A program made the position numbers and the translations under genes. DNA of 64,000 nucleotides, from the NCBI RefSeq assembly GCF_900496995.4, contig NC_044012.1, positions 1 through 64,000 of the forward strand. Direction: 5' to 3'. The notes under the pieces were generated by a model, which was not told the origin of the DNA, searched no databases, and worked only from the letters and a program-made list of their open reading frames with translations. Of this stretch, positions 11,101 through 22,455 are shown one piece after another (within the stretch, counting starts at the first letter, position 1; each line of letters begins with the position of its first letter). Origin of the DNA: Aquila chrysaetos chrysaetos. Lineage: Eukaryota > Chordata > Aves > Accipitriformes > Accipitridae.

Positions 11101-13350
11101 AGAGGAGACAAAGAAATGAACCTGCTTGTCGCACCCAGCCAACGGTGAAAAGACAGGGGAGGATTCTGCCGGAAGGGCTCTCCGCACCCCAGGAGCTCCC
11201 ACCGGCCCGTTTCTCTCCCCTTTGCCCGGTACCGAGGGGACGACGACACCTCGCCCGCGCCCCCTCACAGGGGGGCTGCCCCAGGAGAGCCGGGGGACCC
11301 CCACCTCGTTTCTGCCCGCGGGAACGGACCGGGCGAGACCCTCCACGCAGAGAGAGGAGCGTGGCGCGGATTGCATCCCCGAGGGAAGAGGCCGGGCTCC
11401 CCGCCGGCAGAAGGACAACTCGCCTCCCTGCTGCTCGGAGCTGCTTGCTGCCGACAGCCCTGCCTGCGCCCGGCCGCCCTTCGGCCGTGCTGGGAGCGCG
11501 GTCCGGCCGACGGACGCTCCAGCTAATCGCGGCTCCTGCTCGTTACAGCCGCAGGTACTTTCGCCTCTGGCTAATGCACGCTCCAGACAGCGGACACCCC
11601 ACCTCGTTCCAGCTCCCGCTTGCTACAGTTCTGGCTCGCTGAAGCCCCAGCTCCGCGCTGAAGCTCCGGCTGATTTCAGCTGCTTCTCCTTGCAAGCTCC
11701 AGCTACGTGCAACGGTCTGGCCTTTCCACAAGGTTGTATATCAACTGCTGTCAAAACTGGAGCATTGGGATTAAACAGCAGAGTTACACGCCGTATAAAT
11801 AGTCGTTAGTTCGGGCGATTAATTACTGAACAACTATTCTGAGCAGCGCAGAAAGAAGAGCTGGACTCAAAGAGGGCACGTGGGGTCTGAAAAGCGCCTT
11901 TCCCCCCACAGACCATCGCAGATGTTGAGTGCGGCCTGCTGCGCGCCGGCCTCCCGAACTTCGGCGTCCGACACCACCAGACCCCCATCTCCGGGGAGGG
12001 TCCACGCACCCTGCCCACCCCCTGCTTCCCCCCGCAGCCCCCAACACCCTCCCACCCGCCTGCCAAACCAGCCACGCCGGCTTCCGCTTTTGGCCCCCAC
12101 GCCAGCGGACTCGGGGCCCCTTTGGGAGCCAAAAACCCCGGCTGCCGAGCCTGTTCTCAAGGCCCAAAAACGCAGGGCCGGACCTCTGTTTCTGGGCCCA
12201 AAGCCGCACAGCTCGGTCTGTTTCCGAGCCCCAAAATCAGCCGCGCGAGCCTGTCGTCAAGCCCCGGGAACATAAAACTTGAGTCGCCATTCCTGGCTCC
12301 CAAAGCAGCTGACCCCCTTTGCAGTCCCCGTGGGCAATGCTGGGGGGAGTGTAGCCACCCCACAGCCCCGCACCCCCGGGGCCCCACACGCAGTTTTGGG
12401 GAGTGCCCGCGACCTGCGGAGGGCCCGGCCCCACGCCTCTGCGGGGCAGCCCCAGCACAGGCAGGGTGTCGCTTCATTATTGCCGTTTCACACTTTATTT
12501 CCCCAGCGTCACCGGCAGTGCCGGGCGCGCACCCCAAACGCCCCAGCCGAAGCACCCCCGCGGGGAGCCAGGCCCAGCCACCCCCAGCCCGGACCCCCCT
12601 CCAGGAGCCCCCACCGGCAGCAGCCGGGGCCCTTCCCCGCCCCCGCGGGCACCGGGACCCGCCCGCCGCCCCAGGAGCCCCCGCCAGGCCGCCGCTGCCC
12701 GACCCCCGCCGGGAGCGGCAGAGGCCGCCCGGCCCCAGCGAGGAGCAGCCGCGGACGGGATGGGGCTGCCCCTGACCCCGCTCCCCCCCGGCCGTACCCG
12801 GGCTCGGCCCCGAAACCCCCCCCCGGCAACGACCCCGGGGCAGCTTCCGCCCCCGCCGGTCCCGGGAGAGCAGAGCCCGGACCCGCCCGCGGAGGCTCCG
12901 GCCGGGAAATGCCACATCCAAGACCCGCCGGGCCCGTAGCCCCCCACTCACCTGCCCCGACACGGCTACCGCACGGCCCGGAGCGGAACGAAACTCCAGA
13001 ACGGGACAAGCGCCGCCGCTCTTCTGGGCCGGCGCAGGCGCCCCAGCCCCGCGCCTGCGTAAGCGCTGCCCGGGCCGCTGCAGCAGCGTGCTCGACGGCT
13101 CTCCGGTTGCGGACTCGACCTTCCTCCTGCAGGAGGCTCCGGGACGGTTCTCGTCCCTTTTCGCTCTGATACCTCCCGCCAGCTCGAGCCGAACCGATCC
13201 CGCTCCTCTGGGCTACCGTTGGTGCCCATTCTGCCGCTCGGTGCCGGGCCCTACCCTACCTCACGGAGCCCCGCGGGGCCGGGTGCTGCTCTCCGCCCGG
13301 CCGTGAGAAGCCGTCCCGCGGTTCCCTCGCTACGTCCAGCCCCATCCTAT
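11101..13350. promoter_or_regulatory. CpG island with a minus-strand splice donor at 12952/12951
   Basis: GC-rich, CpG-dense sequence of about 2.2 kb. On the minus strand GGGGCAG is followed by GTGAGT, an excellent donor, with the exon ending at 12952. Sequence upstream of it (13080 down to 12952) has no ATG before the donor, so it would be a non-coding first exon of a leftward transcript. Two degenerate short-period repeats lie inside (about 11520-11740 and 12060-12310). The many GC-rich open frames on both strands look spurious. Confidence 0.5.
12060..12310. repeat. Degenerate ~35-bp repeat with GAGCCCAAAA-like cores
   Basis: Cores of the form (G)GCCC(A)AAA recur at about 12123-12137, 12159-12171, 12195-12206, 12226-12238 and 12294-12305, mostly 31 to 36 bases apart and separated by GC-rich spacers. 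They appear to be a decayed minisatellite inside the CpG island. Alignment by eye only. Confidence 0.4.
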
Positions 13351-16300
13351 CCCGAGCCAGGGAGAGCTGGGTGCGAGCACAGAGCCCGGGAGCAGGGGTT
13401 GCCCCAGTCCCGTCGACGGTCCCATCCGGCTGCCGCCTCCCTTCCCGCCCCCTCAAACCTTTCTCCCACCCCGCACGGGAGGCACACTCACGGTATCCGC
13501 GGGCAGGGGCATTCCCGGGAAGCCGCGGGGCCAGGCTGTCCCGGGTACGGGGCTGTGCCATAGCGCACGGGCTGGGGGGGGTACATGAGATGAGGGCAAC
13601 AAGCACGGCGAGCTGCAGGAGGGGATGGTGATGCTGGTTTCCCATTTTTCCCCACAGGCCGATTCTTCCCCCCGGCACCCAACCCGAGGTGCTGGGAGGG
13701 ACCTGGGTCAGGTTGGAGCCGCGCGAGGGGGAGGTCATGGTGGTCCTAGGGCAGAGTGGCGGGGTGGGGGGGTCTGGGACAGCTCAGGACCATGCTGGAG
13801 GTGTCGGGTGGTGCTGGAGAGCTGCGGGGAAGGGGCGTCTGGGGTAGAGTAAGAAGTGAACGGGGGTCAGTCACAGGTGAGCCATGGTGCACCATGTCCC
13901 CCTTTTCATGGCTCCAGGCTACCCCTCACCCCAGCAACATCTCACAGCCCCAGCACAGCTCCCCATCTCATCATGCTGGCCTTTGCACACTACCCAGGGT
14001 GTTCCCAGCTGCAGGGACCCCATCAGCCCTGAGCACTGACCCCCAGTCCCAGCTCACCTTCTCTGCAGTTGAGGTCACTGTCCTGGTCCCAGCAGGCAAC
14101 ATTTGGCAGTGGCTCCACCGTCCCAAATAGACCCTGGCACAGCCACCCCGAGCTGCACAGACCCTGCTCAACCACAGCGCATTGAATGTAGAGGGGCCAT
14201 TGCTGTTAGCCCCACTGGCTACACCTGGGGCTTTCTGTCCCCAGTCTCCCAACCCACAGCTGCAGCACATCAGGAACAGGAACCATCACCATCAGCCTCA
14301 TCAGTGACAACTGGGGCTACCAGGGCAGCAGTGTGCCCCAGCTCCTGAGAGCAGCTTGCTAAAGGGAGAAGCTCTGGGTGCACAAAAAGGAAAAAGGATG
14401 AGTTTTAAGGGGAAAAGAACAAATTGACAGCTATGGGGCACAATGAAGATAAAAACAGCGGAGGATGACAGAACAAACTGATGACTCTGGGAAGCACAGC
14501 CAGCCAAAAGCAGAAGGCCTAGTGGCACACAGAATCCCTATCTCCCAGCACCATCCACACAGGCCCCAACTCTCTGCCCTAGACATACTGGGAACATCTC
14601 AGGGTGCTGTAGGCAAAGTCAGGAGCAGCCTGGGGAACCTCATGCAGCCCTGGGCGGGGCCTGGCTGCCCCTGGGATAATGGGAATTGCCACCAACAGCC
14701 CCAAGCATCCATAAATCCCCAGCAGCCCTGTGAACGTTGCTGGAGTTCTCTGGGATGCCCCCAGTGACCCAAAAACGGTCTAAGAGACCTTGGGACCAGC
14801 TCCCACTCCCTCAGAAGTAGTAGGTAGCCTCCCTCCCTTGGGTACTGTCCTCAGGCACTTCTTACTGAATGTAAAGGGACTGCAAGACCCGCAGCCACAA
14901 TTGTAAAGAACAAAGCAATTATTTATTAATTAATGCACCTAACACCTGGGAGTGGGTCTGCCATGAGGCTCAGCATCAGTATGCTCACCCTTCCCCTGTG
15001 ACCCCTTAAGAGTAATTACCGGAGCAGCATTCATCAGCCTGGCGGGGAAGGGTCAGCTCCTACTGCAGCCCTTGCTGTGGCAAGTCAGTGAGCGGCTGTG
15101 AGCCTCCCCCCCCTGCTTTGTCCTTCGGGGATAGGATTCAGCTCTGGTATTTGAGAGGAAGACCCCTGACCTCACCCGTTTGTTCCTCTGCCCTATCCCT
15201 TGACTAGGACTCTGCAAGAAACTTGCACAGCTTTCAGGTCGCCTGCCACCTCAGCAGTCTGACTCAGTGCGTCGTTCCTGCATCATAGCAAACTGAGGCC
15301 TCGGATCAGAGCACAGAGCTGAATGCTGGGTGGTTGGAAGGTTACTGTAGTGACCCTAACCAGACGACTACTGTATGATCGAAGAGCTAGTGATACACAT
15401 AGCAGTTAACCTGAGAAGATGCAGGCCTGAGCTGTACTATGCTGCACGTATAGCTTCACCTTCCAGCCTGTGTTGTGCTGTGCATATCCCTTGCTAACAA
15501 AATAAGCTTAGTTGGCTAACTGTAACAAAGGAGACTGTAGGCAGTTCCCACTTGGCACTGGTGATTACAGCACCTGCACATCTTTATAGTAAAGTGAAGC
15601 AGCAGGTTGCCACATGAACATCCTTTTGTTTGATGACAGAAATGACAAACAGAATGATTTTCTTCTAAGAAAATGCTGTAAGAGCTCTAAAGATCAAGAT
15701 GTTCGTGGAACTTCCCTACAGAAGGGATCTGCACAACACACCGTGCCTTCATTGAAGGTCCCTCTGGTTCTGTGCAAATCAAGAGTGCCCAGCATCTGAA
15801 GGACACAGAACTATCCATACTAACCTCTTTTTCCTTCTGGCGTTCAATAAATGGAATTTTATTTGATACCTTGTGGAGTGTGAGTGCCTTTCTCTCTGGG
15901 ATCAATAGCCCAAAGTTTATTATCTCAGGATTTAGACCTGTCTATTTAACAATAAGCTGTAAACCCTGAACTCTAGCTGAAAAACTGCAAATCTCAGAAC
16001 CCAGATGGTTGCTGGGGCTTTACAATTTATGGCTGAGGCTAGATTTTAAAACCTATGCCCTCAGCAGTAAATGTGTAAACTGTAAATCCTGACTGATAAA
16101 TACTGAGTCCCACAAAATTAAATAAACCACAACACCTGAGTGAGAAATCCTCAACAAGAAATTCTGAACAAAAAAATGCACAAAACCTCCAAACCCTGTT
16201 TTACACAAGAAAAACCAAAGCACATGTGAGCAGGAAAACAGTAAACAGAAGCCAAGGAACTTCTGCCCACAGCTTAAAACACCTGCCCTTCAATTGTGAG

Positions 16301-17334
16301 TGCAGCTGAACTGTAAGACACCTCACAGACACTTTACAGTTACTGTTTATGAGCTTGGTTTTAGCCACCATTCAAATGTGACCATATGCAAGAAGTGATA
16401 CATACGACTGTACTAAGCTGCACTTCCACTGAACCTACCTGTCACACTGTGAGCGCTAATTCATGTGCAGTACCAACAAATGTTTGTATTATCCACGCTA
16501 CCCAGAAGATGGCACACAGCGTCCAGAACAAGGGTAACCCACTACAGATGAGGAAATATTTATGATGTAAACTAGACACGTTTTTAGCCTATTAACCACA
16601 TCGTGAGCATTTCTAGTCCAAGCTACCTAACCGCTCAGGCACCCGTATGTCTTCCGCCTTTGGCAGATAGTACTCCTCAGGGAAACTGCAGCACAGACAG
16701 ACACTGCAATGTTACAAGTGTTTGTCTTACTTGGCATGAAAACACACGTAAAGTGGAAAGAGGGAACAAGCAACCCTCTCACCTATCCGCCTTCTCATTC
16801 AACACAGACAAGAGAAGGAAAGCTAAGACGTCTCAGACTCAGTACAGCACAAGGCCTGTGCTAGTCATTATTAGCGCCCAGCGGAGCTGATGGCTGCAGT
16901 CTCTGCTGTGGCATAACTTTGTCAGCCAGAGCTTTCTGGGGGAGGCATAGTAAAGCCCATCACCTCCACAGCTCCTGCAACACTGACAGCCACACACAGC
17001 AGCAGAGGTACTGGCACCCACATGCACACAGCACTCCAACCCAGGGCAGTCCCCCTCCCCTGCCGACTTTAACTCCCTCTTTCCTGCCTCACTTCACCCT
17101 GCAAGGGCATTTCAAATGCCCTCTCAAACTGTCCCTCCAAAGAACCCAACCACTCAACCCTGCCCCAACACGACCACTGAGCCCTAAAAGCCCTGCAAGT
17201 GCAAAATTAACCTGCACCTCTTCTTCACGAGCACTGCGGCTGGAGCAAAGCAGCAGGCGCGCTGGATAACCTTGAGGCCTGGGGCAAGTTTCTCATGCCT
17301 GTGGTAGCTAAGGGCCCTGGATGTGACTGACAGT
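13351..17334. other. Intergenic, no gene recognised
   Basis: GC content falls steadily from the CpG island (13351-14900) to AT-rich sequence (14900-17330). Open frames are short and none shows a known motif. Purine-rich and pyrimidine-rich stretches at 13640-13860 and 13900-14200 look like low-complexity unique DNA. No RNA gene or complete repeat was recognised. Confidence 0.5.
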
Positions 17335-17848
17335 AGTGACCCCAGAATTGCAAAACGGTTGAGGTGGGAAGGGACCACTTGTAAATCATCTGGTCCAACC
17401 CCTCCCTGCTCAAACAGGGCCACCTACAGCCAGCTGCCCAGGACGGCATTCAGATGAGTTTTGAATATCACCAAGGTGGGAAGACTCCACAACCTCTCTG
17501 GGCAACCCATGCCAGTGCTCTGTCACCTGCACAGTGAAAAGTGTTTCCTGATGCTCAGAGGGAACCTCCTGTGCTTCAGTTTGTGCCCACTGCCTCTTGT
17601 CCCGTCACTGGGCACCGCTGAAAAGAGCCTGGCTCCGTCTTCTTCACACCCTTGCTTCAGGTATTTATATAATATACATCACTAAGATATCCCACCTCCG
17701 AGCCATCTTCTCTCCAGGCTGAACAGTCCCAGCTCTCTCAGGCTTTTCTCATGTGATAGATGCTCCAGTCCCTTCATCACCTCAGTGGCCCTTCACTGGA
17801 CTCTCTCCAGTATGTCCATGTCTCGCTTCTACTGGGGAGCCCAAAAGA
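17335..17848 (-). mobile_element. CR1 LINE 3' fragment (minus orientation)
   Basis: The plus strand shows the reverse complement of a CR1 3' end: the block GGTGGGAAGGGACC near 17365, the segment for compressed gene-poor CR1 tails through GGTCCAACCCC, and the later stretch ending in CTCTCCAGTATGTCCATG at about 17802-17820. It is 5'-truncated, as most CR1 copies are. The same subfamily appears at 42466-43125. Confidence 0.9.
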
Positions 17849-18465
17849 CCTCCTGGGCTACAGACAACAGCCCAGATACCCTTCCCACCCAAAAATTCCA
17901 GATTCCCTGACACAGGGAAGAAGCCCCAGATAACCGGAGTAAGCAAATGGCCCTGAAGAACCGAGGAATGCACCAGAGATGACAGCACAATCTCAGAGTC
18001 CCTGGAAAAGCCACCAAGACAAAAAAATATGGCTCCACAGGCCCCACGATAGCTTGGGGAACACTTAGGAAAATTTCCAGCAGCAATGGGTGTGGCCCTA
18101 GAGAACCCCCCCCAAGGAGACACAGCATCGACAGGCCCACCTCCCAGCATCTAGAGCGCTAGGCACATCCACCTCCTCCTACAGCAGATCACAGCAGTGG
18201 CACTGAGGAGCTTTTGTGCTCATCCTAAATAAGCTATAGCACGACATTCTTCAATTAGCCCTAACGGGATTATCTGGTATGGACCAAACATGTACTGTCC
18301 ATCCTGAGACATGCTGTATTAAAAAAAATAAAAATAAAAACAAAGAAAAACCCCATACACAGGTATCTGTCTATGCTATCAAAGTTGTTTGAATTGATCA
18401 CTTCCATAGAGCAGTATAATCTTATGCAGATTTCCAAGGCACCTTAAATTTCTCAGCTATCTTCA
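17849..18465. other. Intergenic
   Basis: Follows the CR1 directly. It contains an A-rich run at 18318-18348 and no gene. The segment 17850-18150 may be older repeat material but I do not recognise it. Confidence 0.4.
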
Positions 18466-18807
18466 TTAACAACTTGTAGTTCTGAAAAGAGAGGATAATG
18501 GTATGAATTGCGCTGCAGAAGCAAGCATGTGCCTACTCTGTGTCGCAGCATTAGAACGCATGATTGGGGCGGCATTAACAGCTATTTCCACAGTAATTCC
18601 ACTCAAAGTTTCTTCATCTCTTGCGTTTAGCACTCCATGCCAACATCGCATTCAAGTATCTGATTGCAAACTTTGCCATTCCAGGGAAAGCACTAAGGAA
18701 TCTATCAACAAACGAAGTTCCTGCTTAAGCCTTTTACAACAGAACTGCTGCAGCTGCCCCAGCTCTTGGAGAACTTTTATGTTAAAATTTAAAACACCAA
18801 GATAAGC
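18466..18807 (-). pseudogene. Exon-like segment with one in-frame stop, unknown family
   Basis: On the minus strand a T-rich tract ending in TTTTAG at 18808 looks like a splice acceptor. Directly after it a frame opens for 51 codons (18807-18655), rich in Leu, Gln and charged residues, including LQELGQLQQF and LKQELRLLIDSLVLSLEW, which would form an amphipathic helix or coiled coil. A TGA at 18654-18652 interrupts it, and the same frame continues for 61 more codons to TAA at 18468-18466. I do not recognise the protein. It could be a decayed exon, an untranslated exon, or chance. Confidence 0.3.
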
Positions 18808-19298
18808 CTAAAAAAATACACAACTGCACAACAACTTTAAAGCAAAAGAAGAAAGTCAAGTGATTCTTGAACAAAGTGAAGGAATTTAGTTTCTACTTTG
18901 TTCCATTTATACAAATTAAGAACTGAGATTCTTAAATATTTAAAGCATGAAAACAGACAGAAGTCAACTATTATGAATGAACAAAGACATTTTTGACAAT
19001 TCATCTTTTAATAGAAAGTACTTAAATTATATTTTTAAAACAATGCTGAGAACAGCGCAGCTCAGCTGTAAATTTGCAATCTGACAAGTATCTCACGGCA
19101 TTTCCAATGGGTTTTTTTTGTTTTTGCGGTGTAAGAAACTCAGAAAAAAACCTCCTTCCATTACAGAAAAACAGCAGACAGGAAGATAATTAAACTTACC
19201 AGCCAAGGATTTTCAAATTACCTATATGCTGCACAGTAGACAAATACTCAGCCATCTACACAACCCCCCCACCCCCAGGATCTCTCAATAATGATGTC
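18808..19298 (-). other. Probable 3' untranslated region of the sulfotransferase gene
   Basis: AT-rich sequence immediately downstream of the minus-strand sulfotransferase stop. A variant polyadenylation hexamer ATTAAA occurs on the minus strand at 19012-19007, about 290 bases past the stop. Where the transcript really ends is not determined. Confidence 0.35.
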
Positions 19299-20480
19299 TC
19301 AGTGCTTTGGATTAAATGATGACCAACTGAATTGATTTTGTCGTCTTGGCAATACTAAATCCAATGACAGATCTCTCTGTTCTTTTTCTGAATCCACCAG
19401 CTGATAGCCAAGCATATTTATGGCACCTTTGCAAACTTCCTGTATTTTCTTAATTTTCTGGAAGGAAAGAACATTTCTCCAGGCCTGTGAAACACTAACT
19501 GCATCTCGAGACGTGATTCTGAAGGCTTCTTTTTTTTTTCCTGGTCCCTGTCCATGTGTGATATTATAGATCCAGCTTTTGAGCATGGGGGTCAAACTAA
19601 GATCTGCAAATTTATACATTTCTGAGATTTCTGATAATGGATCTCTGACCAGATCTTCAAAACGGATCATTAAATAGCGATCTTTAAGGAAATTAGGTGG
19701 TTTTAGAGTAGCTGTTTCATAAATCTGAACATGACTTCTACAAATCTCTTGCATTACTTTGTATTTGCTGTCTTCCACTTTAGTGCCATTGGTACTCAAA
19801 ACAATTCCATTGTCACGGGCTAATGCTTTGACCGATTGTTCCCGTGACTTGACGACTGCCCTGGGGTCACGGACCAAGTGAATAATTTTGAGATTCAGGG
19901 ACGGATCAGTGAGAAGGGGGTAGAGGACCTTCAAGTCAAAGAATCGAACTTCCTTGATGACAACATGGCTGTAAGTCTTACAGGCTTCCTCCACCTTGCT
20001 GAATGGGTACCGTCCACAAAGAGTCTTGCATGCCATTTCACTGGTTATATCAGTACGTTGAAAGGAGTCACAAGCAGGAGCTGAACACAGAGCCCGACTC
20101 ACTGCCCACTGGAAAAGATCAGATAAGTTTCTTTTCCAAGGCATGTAAGCATCAAATACAGACATGTCACACAGAAAGACCGACCTGACTAGGTCCCGCA
20201 CTGCCATGTGCAAGACCTTGGCACTGTTCTGGTACATCGTAACCCACACATGCCACGCGGGCTCCATCAGGTAGAAGACGCTGGGGTGCTGGCTGAAAAG
20301 TTGACCGACAAAAGAAGATCCCGACCGCCAGGAGGAGAGAATGAGGATGTGGACTTGAGATGGTTTCTCCTCAGACTGAGGCATGAAGTTACTGTACCGG
20401 GCATACATGAAGAGTAAGAATCCAGTCTGAACTGTAACAAAAAGTATAACGATTGTGCTAGGAATCCGAATCCTTGCCAT
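19299..20480 (-). CDS. CHST6: N-acetylglucosamine 6-O-sulfotransferase, CHST5/CHST6 type
   Basis: A complete 393-residue type II Golgi sulfotransferase encoded in one exon, as is usual for this family. It transfers sulfate from PAPS to C6 of GlcNAc, in keratan sulfate for the mammalian corneal enzyme. A short cytoplasmic tail is followed by a membrane anchor at residues 9-27. The 5'-phosphosulfate-binding motif SSWRSGSS is at 49-56 and the 3'-phosphate-binding motif [13 protein letters not shown] at 202-214. Possible N-glycosylation sites are N118, N231 and N306. Human CHST6 is 395 residues. I chose the ATG at 20480 because it has a strong Kozak context (A at -3, G at +4) and gives the family N-terminus. 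The frame stays open 37 codons further upstream, but an acceptor (TTTTTCAG, exon start 20508) makes that part intronic. CHST5 and CHST6 cannot be told apart by eye. Confidence 0.93.
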   Translation of the reverse strand: MARIRIPSTIVILFVTVQTGFLLFMYARYSNFMPQSEEKPSQVHILILSSWRSGSSFVGQLFSQHPSVFYLMEPAWHVWVTMYQNSAKVLHMAVRDLVRSVFLCDMSVFDAYMPWKRNLSDLFQWAVSRALCSAPACDSFQRTDITSEMACKTLCGRYPFSKVEEACKTYSHVVIKEVRFFDLKVLYPLLTDPSLNLKIIHLVRDPRAVVKSREQSVKALARDNGIVLSTNGTKVEDSKYKVMQEICRSHVQIYETATLKPPNFLKDRYLMIRFEDLVRDPLSEISEMYKFADLSLTPMLKSWIYNITHGQGPGKKKEAFRITSRDAVSVSQAWRNVLSFQKIKKIQEVCKGAINMLGYQLVDSEKEQRDLSLDLVLPRRQNQFSWSSFNPKH

Positions 20481-21997
20481 TCTCACCGAGGAAAAGAAAT
20501 AAAAAAAGCTGAAAAAGAGAAGGAAAATGCTGGTGAGCCATTGCTCCTGTGGCACAATAATGATAAACTTACACAATACAAACTCTTGCATTAGTAAAAC
20601 CTTTCTTCAAATATGCATGTATGTATTTGGCACTATTTTGCTTCCTTAATTAGCGGCACTGAGAGACGATCATCTGCAGGTGACAGGTGTCGGAAACTGA
20701 AAGTAAGTAATGCATGACAGCAAGATCACAGCAGAAATTAGTTTGGAGCAAATGTTTGATGCTGAAGGAAACCTTGGGTTGATGCAGCTCAACTGTTGGA
20801 GAAAAAAAAAATAATCTACAAAATACACAAAGCCCTCAACTTGAATTCTGGTAAATACTTCTGAGGGAAAAAAACCTTCTGAATCAATTCACTGTATTTC
20901 CATTTCAGTCTAACATTACAAGGGCTTCTATCCCTTTAAAGGAGTAGACAGGAACATCAGTAACTGCGGCTACTGAAATAAAAATCACCTTCTTATCTAA
21001 CGTGAGCACTGTGCCCTGTAGAGGTGATGGTAGGGCGCTACAGCAACTGATGCTTGTGCACAACCCTCTATCTTCCAAATTGCAGGAGATGGATGAAAAA
21101 TCACAACCTGAAGAAGCATCTGGCCACAGATGTTACAATGAAAAAGCAGCTGACATGTCTTTGGGCTGGAGTGCATATACCCCATGATGGAACCCCCTGA
21201 GTTTGCATTTAAGGCATTACCCATTTGTGAGTTAGAATTAGTCTGCATGTAACTCCTGGAAAATTTTAGGCATGTCAACCCCAAGAGACTTCTGTTTTAC
21301 TTTGAAGTTAAAGTTCAAGCCACATGCACTCCTCACAACTTTCTACCAGAGGTTTTTCGCACCTACCCCTCTGTGTTCTCACTTTTGCAGATTCCACTTG
21401 TAAGCAGCCAGTATATGTTAGCAGGCACAGTATTAGGAAAATTAGAATCCTTGTGTATGAAGATCATCTCCAGAGTTTTACATATAGGCATTTGCTATCT
21501 AGCTGCATTTAGACCATTTTTTTCTTGTTACAGTGAAAGGTACATACATCAATGCACTCTGGACTCTTGAAAGTAAACTATGCAGAGGAGCGAATATAGA
21601 TACATACTCATCTGACATAATAAATGCATTAAGTTCTTAGTGCTAGCCTAATGAAACATGAAAAAGTCTATTAATTAGTACCAAAAGCTGAAACAAATGG
21701 TCAAACAGAAGAGATAGTAGAAATGGGCAGTTTCGGCTCCTGCCACTGCTTAAATGTTTCTTCACAATATAAAGAAATGCGTTCTATCTTAAGTGAACAC
21801 GATTTTACTACTAAACTTTTGTTTGTAAGCCAAGAAAAACAGCAGAAATATGAGCTGAGTAGGAAAAAGGAGTCAATAAATGCATATACCTTCAGTATCA
21901 TACAGTGTCTTATAAGGAGAGTAATGCAAATGAGTAAGGTACTAACTTGCTTCCCGAAGTTTTTTCTGCCGAAGTACCATCTCTCACTTGTAAGATA
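20481..21997. other. Intron or upstream region of CHST6
   Basis: Sequence upstream of the coding exon on the minus strand, most likely intronic between a distant non-coding first exon and the CDS exon. A pyrimidine-rich acceptor lies at 20520-20509. No other gene or repeat was recognised. Confidence 0.5.
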
Positions 21998-22455
21998 CAG
22001 AATCACAGAATCATTTAGGTTGGAAAAGACCTTTAAGATCATTGAGTCCAACCGTAAAACTAAAACTACCAAGTCTACCACTAAACCATGGCACTAAGTG
22101 GCACATCTACGCGTCTTTTAAATCCCTCCAGGGATGGTGACTCAAACACTTCCCTGGGCAGGCCTGTTTCAGTGCTTGACAACCCTTTTGGTGAAGAAAT
22201 TTTTCCTAATATCCAATCTAAACCTCCCCTGGCGCAACTTGAGGCCATTTCCTTTTGTCCTGGTTGCTTATTACTCGGGAAAAGAGACCAACACCCACCT
22301 CGCTACAACCTCCTTTCAGGTAGTTGTAGAGAGCGATAAGGTCTCCCCTCAGCCTCCTTTTCTCCAGGCTAAACAACCCCAGTTTCCACAGCCGCTCCTC
22401 TTAAGACTTGTTCTCTAGACCCTTCACCAGCTTCGTTGCTCTTCTTTGGAAGCAA
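21998..22455 (-). mobile_element. CR1 LINE 3' fragment (minus orientation)
   Basis: The plus strand begins with AGAATCACAGAATCATTTAG, the reverse complement of the CR1 terminal octamer repeat, followed by GGTTGGAAAAGACC and GAGTCCAACC. It continues through CTCCTTTTCTCCAGGCTAAA near 22356 to about 22455. It is a different, better preserved CR1 subfamily from the copies at 17.3 and 42.5 kb. Confidence 0.95.

Noticed and set aside
12157..13169. Long overlapping frames (268 codons minus, 296 codons plus) in the 12-13 kb island
   Set aside because: Gly/Pro/Arg-rich on both strands, typical of GC-rich non-coding DNA; no motif, and a strong minus-strand donor at 12952 lies next to the minus-frame start.
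17335..17848. Short frames within CR1 copies (also at 22.1, 42.5 and 46.8 kb)
   Set aside because: They are frames within truncated CR1 3' ends, not host genes or functional LINE proteins.
1..19000. TMEM170A expected from synteny left of CHST6
   Set aside because: I looked on the minus strand for its membrane-helix and N-terminal sequence as I remember them and found no match, so no feature is reported.
20481..20591. N-terminal extension of the sulfotransferase starting at 20591
   Set aside because: The extra 37 residues are translation of a pyrimidine-rich splice acceptor region. The ATG at 20480 has a strong Kozak context and gives the family's type II membrane N-terminus.
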